Assembly: GCF_025963695.1 (NCBI RefSeq)
Contig: NZ_JAOQAH010000031.1
Span: forward strand, 1 to 64,000
Length of the DNA: 64,000 nt
Source of the DNA: Segetibacter sp.
GTDB lineage: Bacteria > Bacteroidota > Bacteroidia > Chitinophagales > Chitinophagaceae
Direction: 5' to 3'
Part shown: positions 45,831 to 54,434 of the stretch, piece by piece
Layout of the letters: each line of letters starts with the position of its first letter
Position numbering within the stretch: the stretch's first letter is position 1
Made by a program: the position numbers and the translations under genes
The notes under the pieces: model-generated
Database searches by the model: none
Told to the model about the DNA's origin: nothing
What the model saw: the letters and a program-made list of their open reading frames with translations, nothing else

Positions 45831-45861
45831 AAGGGCAGTTAAATTTGAATTAACTGCCCTT
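45831..45861. terminator. Strong hairpin between the coiled-coil gene and the GlmU-like gene
   Basis: AAGGGCAGTTAA (45831-45842) and TTAACTGCCCTT (45850-45861) form a perfect 12-bp stem with a 7-nt loop. It is 34 bases after the stop of the gene at 45895 and just ahead of the GlmU-like start. The T-run after it on the minus strand is weak. Confidence 0.68.
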
Positions 45862-45894
45862 GCAAGGTTTTTATTTAAAGCAAATCTTTTAGAA

Positions 45895-46662
45895 TTAAAA
45901 ATACTGACCGATCTTCTGCAATTCACTCTCGATTTCTTTTTGCTTATTTTCTCCCGCAAGCAAGTAAGAATTCTTAATGGTATTCAGACTTTCTTTAGTA
46001 AGGTTGATATCTTGTGTTAATTGGTTGATCTCAGTCTTTAGTGCATTTATTCTTTGAGTTAATGCTTGTAACTCTTCAGTTTTCTTTTGAATTTGCTGCT
46101 CTTTTTGCCTGACTTCTTTTTGATACTTCAGTGAATGCGCTCCCTGGAAGGCGTTCATGTCCCTGCCAATAATATTTAAATACTCCTGCCCTGTAGATAA
46201 CAATTTCTCCTTAGTAAGGCCGGTACTTTTTAAAACATTGTAAGCGGTTCGGTATTTAATTGCTTCGTCCAGTATGTCGTCAATATCTACTTTACTGTCC
46301 ACAAATTCTTTATAGTCTGTTCCCTGAAATACCGGGTTAGTTAAGTTGGCGTTATCAATTAACTTCTCAAAATATTGCGCATGTTCTGGTAGCGGACCTG
46401 CAATAGTGCCGCCGGGACCATACCTTGGAACTTGATTAGCACTGATTGCATTAGCCGGGGTACTTGTAATTAACGGATGTTGTGCATTTGGATCTACTGC
46501 GTTTGGTGCTGCTTTAACAGGGGTAACCGGAGGCGTAGAAGCAGCAGGAACGGTAGGTGCTACAGAAGAATTAGGACCCGCTTTATTATTTTTTGCCTGC
46601 TCCTTTTTCTGTTCCTCGTCAAATTCTACAAAAGGGGTTAACAACTGCTTAAGAAAACTCAT
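45895..46662 (-). CDS. Coiled-coil protein of unknown function
   Basis: A 255-residue protein in three parts: a short amphipathic start (MSFLKQLLTPFVEFDEEQKK), a proline/alanine-rich linker (about 27-85), and a helical C-terminal half. The last ends in a long coiled coil (about 165-250: EVRQKEQQIQKKTEELQAL, TQRINALKTEINQLTQDI). No signal peptide. It begins 11 bp after the membrane-anchored ASKHA-like gene, so the two are translated from one transcript and probably act together. The layout recalls PspA- or TelA-like coiled-coil proteins, but I cannot claim homology. Confidence 0.78.
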   Translation of the reverse strand: MSFLKQLLTPFVEFDEEQKKEQAKNNKAGPNSSVAPTVPAASTPPVTPVKAAPNAVDPNAQHPLITSTPANAISANQVPRYGPGGTIAGPLPEHAQYFEKLIDNANLTNPVFQGTDYKEFVDSKVDIDDILDEAIKYRTAYNVLKSTGLTKEKLLSTGQEYLNIIGRDMNAFQGAHSLKYQKEVRQKEQQIQKKTEELQALTQRINALKTEINQLTQDINLTKESLNTIKNSYLLAGENKQKEIESELQKIGQYF

Positions 46663-46673
46663 AACAAAGAAGA

Positions 46674-47669
46674 TTATTTATTCAAGCTTAGTAAAAAGCC
46701 GATTGTAAAGTTTGCATCCCAGTCAAAAACGAATGTGTCGGTTTTGGTAGCATCAGATATAGCTTTATAGATATTTAATCCTGATGCCATTTTTTTGTCG
46801 GCTGCTTTATACGACGCCGGCGCGTGTAACACTGTATATCTTTCTTCACCCTTGCGATGTTGTTTAGCCAGGGTAAAAGGAACACCCCCGATGATAAAAC
46901 CTACGTTGCGCTTACCTTCCGGAATTTTACTGGCCTGGCTTTTTACCTGGCTATATACATCTTCGTCAGAAGTTCCTTTATCATAATATTTTGCTCCTGG
47001 CAGCTCTTGAGATTTCAGCGTGCCGTTTTCATCCCACGAAACTTTGGTGTTGCCTGAGCCAATGTCAACCATAAAGGAGTTATCTGCAAATGAAGGAGGA
47101 ACAGTAGCTTTAAGGGCCAACTTTGCTTCTTGCTCAGCAGTAACATTGTTTACTACAAAACCCATTTTTTTCAGTTCGTTACTGATAGTAGTTGTTTTAG
47201 GCTCTTTTTGTGCTCCTGAAGAAATAACAAAGTGCATGTTATTTTTTGAAACACCTTTATCAAACATTGAAGAGAGGTATTTTTTTAAACCTGCCCTAAT
47301 GTCTTCGGTGGTAGCCAAACCTTCATACGCAAGTGACTCTCCAAAATCTTTGGATACAATTTCCCATCGCTTTTGGTTGTCCATATTAATAACAAAGGAG
47401 TTGAACCCTGTTGCGCCAACTTCAACCACACCGCGCATCGTTCCATTTTCCGGCTTTTGCGGCGTATAATTAAATTCCCTTGATTCGGTTTTTGCTTCGC
47501 TTGTTGCGGTAGGTGTACTTGCCGCCTCTTTATCGTTGCCTGGTGGTGTAGTTGAAAGCTCGGTAGCGTTTTCTTCTCTTAGCTGGGAGAATTTCGGCTT
47601 AAGGGCAAAATATGCCAGAGCTGCAATTATTAGAACAACTACAATAATACCCGCTGGTTTTATTCTCAT
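46674..47669 (-). CDS. Membrane-anchored protein with an ASKHA/Ppx-like ATPase fold (predicted)
   Basis: A 331-residue protein with one N-terminal transmembrane helix (about 6-24) and a low-complexity Thr/Ala/Glu linker (about 30-70). A globular domain follows with two diagnostic loops: GVVEVGATGFNSFVINMD near residue 81 and FMVDIGSGNTKVSWDENG near residue 198. These resemble the phosphate-1 and phosphate-2 loops of the actin/Hsp70/exopolyphosphatase fold. VGFIIGGVPFTLAKQ could be the adenosine-side motif. The assignment is my reading of motifs, not a known family name. A coiled-coil partner gene follows after 11 bp, and the TerY-P-type genes are about 2 kb away beyond the histidine kinase gene. 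Confidence 0.72.
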   Translation of the reverse strand: MRIKPAGIIVVVLIIAALAYFALKPKFSQLREENATELSTTPPGNDKEAASTPTATSEAKTESREFNYTPQKPENGTMRGVVEVGATGFNSFVINMDNQKRWEIVSKDFGESLAYEGLATTEDIRAGLKKYLSSMFDKGVSKNNMHFVISSGAQKEPKTTTISNELKKMGFVVNNVTAEQEAKLALKATVPPSFADNSFMVDIGSGNTKVSWDENGTLKSQELPGAKYYDKGTSDEDVYSQVKSQASKIPEGKRNVGFIIGGVPFTLAKQHRKGEERYTVLHAPASYKAADKKMASGLNIYKAISDATKTDTFVFDWDANFTIGFLLSLNK

Positions 47670-47932
47670 TTTATATCGTTTTTTGTTTTAGTAATATTGA
47701 TCTATCAAAATTCAGTCCTTGCTGCAATTATAGAATGTTCACACGCTATTGCCGGCAGCATACAATAAGAAAGTTTATCAAAGTTAAAGGACCGAAAATC
47801 AATAACTCAAGGTGAATCGTTGAAATCTATAAAGAGCAATATAATTATAGTAATTTTCATAATAACAATGCTAATGTTAAGTTCAACCAATTTTTTAACC
47901 GGCATTTTAATTCTGTAATATTTCCACTTTCT

Positions 47933-49480
47933 ATGAAATATACTCAAAATGATGATTTACTTATTCCGGAACTATTTGATGCACAACCAGAATCAGTAGT
48001 ATGGTTTGAAGCTGTGTACAGTGGTAATCAACGTGCTGACGGAAACTCACTCGATTTTGAGGTTTCCTATTGTAATAATGCTGCTTGTAAATTTTTAAAC
48101 GTTACAAAGGAAGCATTGATAGGGCAACGTTTGTTATTCAACTCTATACTTGACGAGGCCTCAACTACATTAATCTTCCAACAATCAGCAGAGGTGTACA
48201 AAAGCGCCTTGCCTCTGGAATTCACGTACTTTAATCAGCACCTTAACAAGTACTTCAACGTTTCGAGAAGTAAAGTTAAAAACGGTGTGCTTTCGGTTAC
48301 ACGAGACATAACCCAACAATACCTGCTGCAAAAAAGGCTTGAACAGCAAGCCAAAAAATTTGATAGTGTTATAAATACTTCCGGAGATGGAATTATTCTT
48401 TTTGAATCAATAAGAGATAAAAACAATGCTATTGTAGATTTCAGCATTACCCATACCAACGCGGTTGGAGCTCAATTAGGAAGAATACCTTCTGACACCA
48501 AAGGAAAAACCCTACTTGAAATATTACCTCACCTGAAACATTCGGAGCAGTTTATGCTTCATAAGCAGGTGGTAGAAACAGGGGTTCCGGTTCAGTTTGA
48601 AACCACATTCCGAAACGAAAAGGGGGAAGAATACGGGTGGTTTATAGTATCTCTTTTAAAGCTGGAAGATGGAGTGTTATCAAGATTTGTAGATATTTCG
48701 GAGAAAAAGAAATATGAAGAAAAAACGGAAAAACTCGTTTCTGAACTAAAAAGGTCGAATGCGCAGTTATCAGAATTTACTTATGCAGCTTCACACGATT
48801 TAAAAGAGCCTATACGAAAAATAAATATTTTTATTAATCAACTTAAACGTACTTATAGTTCTATAGCGAATGTAGAAGGAATACCGGTCTGGGAAAAATT
48901 AGAACTGGCAACCGAGCGCCTTCAGCTATTAATAAACAATTTGCTTGAATATGCCAATGTTAGTGGTCCGGCAGTAGAACCGGAGGACATAGACCTTAAT
49001 GAAAAAATTAAAAACGTTTTGGAAGAACTGGATGTGGCAATAGAAGATAAAAAAGCAAAAATTCTCGTGGATGAGTTGCCTAAAATTAAAGGCTATAGCA
49101 GGCAAATACAGCAGTTGTTTCAGAACTTAATTGAAAATGCCCTGAAATACAGTCAACCTGGAGTAGCACCGGAGATTAGTATACACTGCAAGGTAGTTTT
49201 GGGAGCTGACATTGAACTAGAACTAACTGACGAACAAAAAAATAAGACCTTCTACCTTATTGCCATCACTGACAATGGAATTGGTTTCGAGCAGAAGCAC
49301 GCGCAAAAAATCTTCGATATTTTTCGGCGCCTACATACTAAAAAAGAATATCCCGGAACAGGTGTCGGGCTTTCAATAGCACGTAAAGTCGTAGAAAACC
49401 ATTATGGCTATATAACTGCAAAAAGCGAAAATGGTATGGGTGCGGAGTTTAAAGTTTATTTACCCAAAAGTCAGCAATAA
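47933..49480 (+). CDS. PAS-domain sensor histidine kinase
   Basis: Soluble sensor kinase of 515 residues without transmembrane segments. Two PAS domains (about 10-130 and 140-255, the second ending SLLKLEDGVLSRFVDISEKKK) are followed by a coiled linker. The HisKA dimerisation domain carries the phospho-acceptor in FTYAASHDLKEPIRKI (about 285-300). The ATPase domain has the N box QNLIENALKYS, G1 ITDNGIGFEQKH, F box FRRLHTKKEYPG and G2 GTGVGLSIARKVV. No response regulator gene is adjacent. This bacteriophytochrome-like output module is frequent in Chitinophagaceae. It is transcribed divergently from the ASKHA-like gene and convergently to the kinase gene at 49530. Confidence 0.92.
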   Translation: MKYTQNDDLLIPELFDAQPESVVWFEAVYSGNQRADGNSLDFEVSYCNNAACKFLNVTKEALIGQRLLFNSILDEASTTLIFQQSAEVYKSALPLEFTYFNQHLNKYFNVSRSKVKNGVLSVTRDITQQYLLQKRLEQQAKKFDSVINTSGDGIILFESIRDKNNAIVDFSITHTNAVGAQLGRIPSDTKGKTLLEILPHLKHSEQFMLHKQVVETGVPVQFETTFRNEKGEEYGWFIVSLLKLEDGVLSRFVDISEKKKYEEKTEKLVSELKRSNAQLSEFTYAASHDLKEPIRKINIFINQLKRTYSSIANVEGIPVWEKLELATERLQLLINNLLEYANVSGPAVEPEDIDLNEKIKNVLEELDVAIEDKKAKILVDELPKIKGYSRQIQQLFQNLIENALKYSQPGVAPEISIHCKVVLGADIELELTDEQKNKTFYLIAITDNGIGFEQKHAQKIFDIFRRLHTKKEYPGTGVGLSIARKVVENHYGYITAKSENGMGAEFKVYLPKSQQ

Positions 49481-49529
49481 TGAAAATACGCGGCATTCTT
49501 CATGTCCGTTGCAGTAGTGTTTCGGTTCC

Positions 49530-51074
49530 TTACTTATTGGCGATAGTAATCATGACAACTCTTCCGCCTTCTTCGTTTGATAGCAGTAATTTTTTGCCAT
49601 CTGTTAAATCGACCATCGTATTTATTGGGATCTCTTTGTCTTCAGTAAGGTCTTTTAAAGACTTAAGTTTTTGATTTACCAGCACCCACTTCCCCTTAAA
49701 AAAAGTAAAATAACCTACCGGCACTTTTTGTTCTGCTGTAAGTTTTTCGTTTCTAACAACGTGTCGGTTCACATGCCATTGAAATAAGTACTGGTTATTG
49801 TAAACCATCAAACGGTGGTTTTCAGGCTTCCAGACAGAAGGCTTAAATTGATAATACAGGTCCAGCACAGGCAAAGTGCCTTTAACATGGGTACCACAAA
49901 AAGGGCATTTTGGCGAGGTTGAATTATCAAAAACAAACCACTTCTGATCGCATTGCGCGTTGCTGCAAGGCTGCATAAGATCTGTGGTTTTTAATAAAGC
50001 CTGCTCCCAGGTGTCGGCATTGGGTCTAAGGTTGGGATGATGTAAACCGGTAATAAAAGCCTGCTCAAACAATGCCTTTAAATAAGGCCCCGTAATAGCG
50101 TAAGGAAGCTTACTAACATCGGCCCATGGCAAAGCCGATTTAGATACCTGGTCTAGCTTAGGTCTGTTAGATGCATCTGTAGGATGCTCTATAAACAGTG
50201 CCTTTTCTCCCATCGACAACAAGTCGTCCTGTTCAGTATCCAGCGAATTCACCTTGCCTCCTTTTAAGGGATGGCGATACAAGAGGTACATGTAAATCAT
50301 AACCGCCAGTGCATGCAGATCAGTTGTACGGTTAGCATGTTTTCGATTTGGGTCTCTTAAATTTAAATGTTTGGTAGCCAAAACTTCGGGAGCTATAAAA
50401 TCAGCGGTACCGATCACATCCGGCGGATATAAACCTGGCACAACCAGTCCGTCAATATCTATGATAGTGGCAGACTTACTTGCCGGGTCAACCAACACGT
50501 TCTTATACGACAGGTCAGAGTGCGCAAGCCCTGCCGAATGCAGACGTTTTACGCCCCTGGCAATTTTTACACATATCTGAAAATAGCTCAACCAGTTTCC
50601 TAACTCACTTTCATCAAGCCGCAGCGCAAATTGCTTATTCCTAAACTTCGCAGAGGCAAACCAAAGGCCCTGTTTTTCCTTACCCTTAATGCCTTCACTG
50701 GTTGCATATCCTTTTTTAAAAAAGAAATTCTTGTTATACGCCGGCACTATAAGCCCTACTTTACCGTCAACTTCCACCATATCAGTAGGCCAACAGTACA
50801 GCTCTTTAAAATAGTCGCCCCCTTCCCTATTAAAGAAACTATCGTAATACTGGGTCACCAGTTTCTTTAACCGCTCACGGGAATTAAAGTCCTGCTTATC
50901 CCGGTAAAATGCAACAACGTACGACTTGTCAGGCCCGAAATAAACATCTTTCATACCGCCTCGCATTGGCTCGCCGTTGTCCACATACTGGTACGTTTTC
51001 CCTGTACTGATAACAGATGCAGCCGATTTTATATTCGTAGCGGGAGTATTTGAAAAGTTGCTTAAGTAACTCAC
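49530..51074 (-). CDS. Protein kinase of the TerY-P triad (YegI-like) with zinc ribbon and FHA-like tail
   Basis: A 514-residue Ser/Thr-kinase-like protein, third gene of a VWA-PP2C-kinase set. The N-lobe reads GGMKDVYFGPDKSYVVAFYRD, where the usual VAIK lysine position is Tyr-Arg. The catalytic loop is LAHSDLSYKNVLVD (Asp and Asn kept, HRD Arg replaced by Ser), the metal loop IIDIDGLVVPG, then ADFIAPEV. A zinc ribbon follows at about 393-418 (CSNAQC and CPFCGT). The last 90 residues, with HVVRNEKLT, VPVGYFTFFKGKWVLVNQ and MVDLTDGKKLLLS, look like a degenerate FHA domain. Translation seems to start at GTG (51074). Family context predicts phosphorylation signalling opposed by the PP2C gene upstream. 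Confidence 0.83.
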   Translation of the reverse strand: MSYLSNFSNTPATNIKSAASVISTGKTYQYVDNGEPMRGGMKDVYFGPDKSYVVAFYRDKQDFNSRERLKKLVTQYYDSFFNREGGDYFKELYCWPTDMVEVDGKVGLIVPAYNKNFFFKKGYATSEGIKGKEKQGLWFASAKFRNKQFALRLDESELGNWLSYFQICVKIARGVKRLHSAGLAHSDLSYKNVLVDPASKSATIIDIDGLVVPGLYPPDVIGTADFIAPEVLATKHLNLRDPNRKHANRTTDLHALAVMIYMYLLYRHPLKGGKVNSLDTEQDDLLSMGEKALFIEHPTDASNRPKLDQVSKSALPWADVSKLPYAITGPYLKALFEQAFITGLHHPNLRPNADTWEQALLKTTDLMQPCSNAQCDQKWFVFDNSTSPKCPFCGTHVKGTLPVLDLYYQFKPSVWKPENHRLMVYNNQYLFQWHVNRHVVRNEKLTAEQKVPVGYFTFFKGKWVLVNQKLKSLKDLTEDKEIPINTMVDLTDGKKLLLSNEEGGRVVMITIANK

Positions 51075-51082
51075 TCGAAATG

Positions 51083-51144
51083 TTTTATTTTTTGTTTACA
51101 AGCCTTATAACGCTCCTCAACATCGTTGTGTCACTCACTTGTAC
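51083..51144 (-). repeat. Dispersed A/B-box repeat inside the triad gene cluster
   Basis: Minus-strand box A GTACAAG then TGAGTGACACAACGATG (T/A form), continuing TTGAGG. Box B GGCTTGTAAACAAAAAATAA ends 9 bases before the kinase start codon, so the element forms the leader of the kinase gene. Confidence 0.85.
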
Positions 51145-51255
51145 TTTTTTATCTATAAGGAACCGGTGAATAGCTAATTGTTATTGATTAATGTTTGATG
51201 GAATAATTGAACATTGGCTTCAAACCCAAAACAATAAACCCTAAACCTCTAATCT

Positions 51256-52662
51256 CTAAAACACGATCGCCAACGTTCTGTCATCATGATTTCCGGTACT
51301 CCAAAAATCCATCCATCCCGAAAACTGCTGCTCTATCTCTTTATTATCTGCCCTTAATTCCACTTTTACTCCGTCGTCATTCTTGCCACCGAGGTCCGCT
51401 AAAAATTCTTTCCACTTTTTTATGTTTGGCAAATTTGCTTCCACTACAAATTTCGGATCATAAATTCCATCCGACATCATTATCAGGTAAGAGAAGTCAT
51501 CAACCAGCTTAAAACCAAACCTGGTTGAGAATTTCTCATTCTTAAAGATTTCAGGCATTGTAATGAACCTTGTCCCCCCGCCAAACTCACCAACGTCGAG
51601 CCAGTTCATTAAGACCACTTCAGTAATACCCTTATTTAATACTGCAATCGGGCAGTCACCTACGCCAAAAGAAAGCAATGCATAGCCAATATCATATTTT
51701 TTAAACAGCATAAATATTAGCGTGCTGTTTAAGTCTTTTAAAGCAATACTTTTTTCGGTGGCAAAAGCCTCCAGTTTCTTATGTACCTGGAAAGCTGCTT
51801 TTCCAAGGTTGTTGTACACAAAATGGTTCAGCTTTTTTTGAATGTCTTCGCCTGTGTTGCTTTTGTATTGTTGCAACAGGCCATCAAACTCCACTAGTCT
51901 TTCAACTGACTCTCTCTCTTCAAAAAATTCTACCACCCCATTACAAGCTAATGCAGAACCTTTTCTTGACAGCTTTGCACTTCCTGCTCCGTCTGCAACA
52001 ACTACAAGGCTCCATCCATTTTCCAGGTCTTTAAAAGCAAAATCATCTTCTCTATAAGAACCAACATTCGCATGCGAACGTCCACGTTTTGATGAAACAA
52101 GAATATGCCGGTCACCTATAGGAGCAAACACGGTTACATCGTTCTCCTTCCAATAAGGGTCGTTCTTATCACTTTCTACATTTTTCCACAGACTTTTCGG
52201 ATCGGGGTTAATGATGAAAGGGATGATTTTTTCATTGAAAGGTGCCTCCTCGGGCTGACCATCCACTTTAAATTTGAACGTAATTTTAATATCTCCGCTT
52301 TGGGTAGGTACGCCGGTAATTTGTTTTGTTTTTTCATCATACCGTAGTCCAACCTCTTCCAGTCCTTTAAATTCAAATGCAACTATGTTCTTCCAGTTCA
52401 ACTTATTAAAGTCAAAACTGGTTTCATAAGGCTTACCTACCGTTGCGTTTAAAACGCGAACCGGTTGTTGCATTATCTCATTAATCTTTTCTTCCGACTT
52501 CCAATTACCCATAAGCTGGTTCAGGTTTTCGACAATAATATTAATAGAGGCTGCATTTTTTTCGTCCTGTAAAAACTTGTCCAGCAAGTCAGTCCTGTTA
52601 GCCGGAATATTGATTTGATTACTTTTAAAAAGTTTTATTACCAACTGCTTTACATCATTCAT
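51256..52662 (-). CDS. PP2C-type protein phosphatase of the TerY-P triad with N-terminal Ig-like domain
   Basis: A 468-residue predicted metal-dependent Ser/Thr phosphatase. Residues about 65-150 look like a putative-Ig (He_PIG-type) domain: VLNATVGKPYETSFDF, LRYDEKTKQITGVPTQSGD. The PP2C domain follows: SSKRGRSHANVGSYREDDFA, the metal-binding VVADGAGSAKLSRKGS, FGVGDCPIAV, YLIMMSDGIYDPKF and the final STGNHDDRTLAIVF, giving all the expected aspartates. It lies 125 bp after the VWA gene and about 180 bp before the kinase gene, on the same strand. This is the gene order of the triad described for tellurite-resistance-linked (TerY) systems and of E. coli yegL-yegK-yegI. Confidence 0.86.
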   Translation of the reverse strand: MNDVKQLVIKLFKSNQINIPANRTDLLDKFLQDEKNAASINIIVENLNQLMGNWKSEEKINEIMQQPVRVLNATVGKPYETSFDFNKLNWKNIVAFEFKGLEEVGLRYDEKTKQITGVPTQSGDIKITFKFKVDGQPEEAPFNEKIIPFIINPDPKSLWKNVESDKNDPYWKENDVTVFAPIGDRHILVSSKRGRSHANVGSYREDDFAFKDLENGWSLVVVADGAGSAKLSRKGSALACNGVVEFFEERESVERLVEFDGLLQQYKSNTGEDIQKKLNHFVYNNLGKAAFQVHKKLEAFATEKSIALKDLNSTLIFMLFKKYDIGYALLSFGVGDCPIAVLNKGITEVVLMNWLDVGEFGGGTRFITMPEIFKNEKFSTRFGFKLVDDFSYLIMMSDGIYDPKFVVEANLPNIKKWKEFLADLGGKNDDGVKVELRADNKEIEQQFSGWMDFWSTGNHDDRTLAIVF

Positions 52663-52787
52663 TCTATCTTATTTTCTTACAACGTCGATGTGGTCTCACT
52701 TTACTTTCAGCCGTTACACTAACAGGATGCCTCTGTAGCCTCAAACATTACAACTCAAAATGTAAACGCTCGCCCTGATTTTCGGAC

Positions 52788-53426
52788 TTAGGTTACAATA
52801 TTTAATTCAGAAGGTGGCGGAGGTAGTTCCCCAAGGCCGGTAACTTCTTTGCCTCCATCTTCCACTTTTGTAGAAGTAACACCAATAGAAGCGGTTACCC
52901 AGGTGAAGAACTTTGCTATGCTTTGACTGTCGGCCGTATCAAGACTAACAACATTTTCAGTAATTTGTTTTAGCAGGTTAGTATCTGCACCACTACCCGC
53001 AGCACAAGCGACGGTAAAAGCTGTTTTGCGTTTTTTAAATTCCTCCAACCCCACTTGCCAATCATCTGTTGGTATACCATCTGTCATAATAAAGACTAGT
53101 GGTTTCCAGTCACCTTTTTGCTCCGCAGTTGTTTTTGCAACCTCATTGTCGATGCAAGTTGAAACAACCTTTAGAGCATCACCCAGGCAAGTAGTACCTG
53201 TAGCCTTAATATCTACCATCTGGAAAGAAGCGAGGTCCGTAAGCGGTACCACCTGCTTCGCAACACTATCAAATGTAATAATGCTGATAAAAGCTGTTTC
53301 GATAGCCTGGGGATTTTGGCGCAATGAACTAATCATCACTTGTACACCATTTTTTACTGCTTCAATCGGCTCCCCGGTCATTGAACCTGAAGTGTCTAAT
53401 AATAGATAGACTGGTAATCTTCTCAT
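52788..53426 (-). CDS. TerY-like VWA-domain protein
   Basis: A 212-residue protein that is nearly all von Willebrand factor A domain. The metal-ion-dependent adhesion site is complete: LLLDTSGSMTGEPIEAV near the N-terminus (DxSxS), ATGTTCLGDALK (Thr) and FIMTDGIPTDDWQVG (Asp). AFTVACAAGSGADTNLLKQI and the C-terminal GEKEVTGLGELPPPP-like tail (actual sequence GGKEVTGLGELPPPPSE) are typical of TerY/YegL proteins. No leader, hence cytoplasmic. It is the first gene of the triad and probably recruits clients for the phosphatase/kinase pair. Confidence 0.9.
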   Translation of the reverse strand: MRRLPVYLLLDTSGSMTGEPIEAVKNGVQVMISSLRQNPQAIETAFISIITFDSVAKQVVPLTDLASFQMVDIKATGTTCLGDALKVVSTCIDNEVAKTTAEQKGDWKPLVFIMTDGIPTDDWQVGLEEFKKRKTAFTVACAAGSGADTNLLKQITENVVSLDTADSQSIAKFFTWVTASIGVTSTKVEDGGKEVTGLGELPPPPSELNIVT

Positions 53427-53673
53427 TGTTATAATTATTTAAATTGTGAAGTAAATTCCGGGTAAAGCTACATGCAAATCCTGCGCCTCCGGCTTTATAA
53501 ATTGGCAGGCGAACCCGGTATATAAGTTCATTAGGTTTATGAGAATTTTAAAAGCCCCACCCGTTTTAAGTCCAATCAGTACTTTTGAATATATTCTTGC
53601 AATTAGCATACAATAATGCAAATTTAATTTCCCTAAGGGTATTTATTCTGACACAAAAATTCTTAATTGATAA

Positions 53674-54402
53674 TTGAATTACATAATAGAAATAGCTACC
53701 TCTAATTATGCCTCTACTGCTGCTGCAGTAGCGGGCGGTGCAAGCCGGATAGAACTTTGCGCTGCGCTGTCTGAGGGCGGCATCACTCCTTCTTTTGGCT
53801 ATTTAAAAAAATGTCGTAAAGATTTTACGGTTCCGTTGTTCCCTATTATTCGGCCCCGCGGGGGCGATTTTTCATATACAGATGAAGAATTTGAGATTAT
53901 AAAACAAGATGTAATATTTTGCCGCGAAACAAATTTTGAAGGTATCGTAACTGGTTTTCTTGCAACGGACGGAAGCATTGATAAGGAGCGCATATTAACG
54001 ATTGTAGAACTCGCGTATCCTATGGAAGTTACTTTTCACCGCGCATTTGATCGTTGTAAGAATCCTTTTGAAGCTTTAGAAGACATTATTAGTGTTGGAT
54101 GCAAACGAATACTTACTTCGGGACAAAAACCGACAGCACCCGAAGGCGCCGATCTTATCCAGCAATTAATCGGGCAAGCTGAAGACCGAATTGTTATTAT
54201 GCCCGGAAGTGGTGTAAGAAAAGAAAACATAGCCATTTTAGCGAGGACAACCGGTGCAAAAGAGTTTCATTCTTCCCTAAGTTCAACAACAAAAAGTAAT
54301 ATGCGCTTTATTCACCCTGATTTTGAAAACGAAGCAGGGGATTATAGCATAAACACTGTTTGGGCAGAAGAAGTTCAATTGCTTTTTAATGCCTTTTTAT
54401 AG
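53674..54402 (+). CDS. cutC: CutC-family protein
   Basis: TIM-barrel protein of 242 residues historically linked to copper homeostasis, true activity unresolved. Conserved stretches are EIATSNYASTAAAVAGGASRIELCAAL, GGITPSFGYLK, IRPRGGDFSYTDEEF, VTFHRAFDRCKNP, RILTSGQKPTAPEG, MPGSGVRKENI and EFHSS. The start must be TTG at 53674 or a codon inside the conserved core, because an in-frame TAA directly precedes it and no ATG is available in the first residues. It is followed by the dlgD-like gene after 32 bp. Confidence 0.9.
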   Translation: MNYIIEIATSNYASTAAAVAGGASRIELCAALSEGGITPSFGYLKKCRKDFTVPLFPIIRPRGGDFSYTDEEFEIIKQDVIFCRETNFEGIVTGFLATDGSIDKERILTIVELAYPMEVTFHRAFDRCKNPFEALEDIISVGCKRILTSGQKPTAPEGADLIQQLIGQAEDRIVIMPGSGVRKENIAILARTTGAKEFHSSLSSTTKSNMRFIHPDFENEAGDYSINTVWAEEVQLLFNAFL

Positions 54403-54434
54403 TTTGGCTTGATAATATACTTTACGTTGATAAA

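Noticed and set aside
52668-52703. Possible further repeat copy upstream of the PP2C gene
   Set aside because: GTGAGACCACATCGACG and a later GTTGTAAGAAAATAAG are faintly similar, but the dyad is lost; too decayed to count.
53439-53621. 60-codon minus-strand frame upstream of the VWA gene
   Set aside because: Starts in AT-rich intergenic sequence, no conserved features; more likely promoter region.
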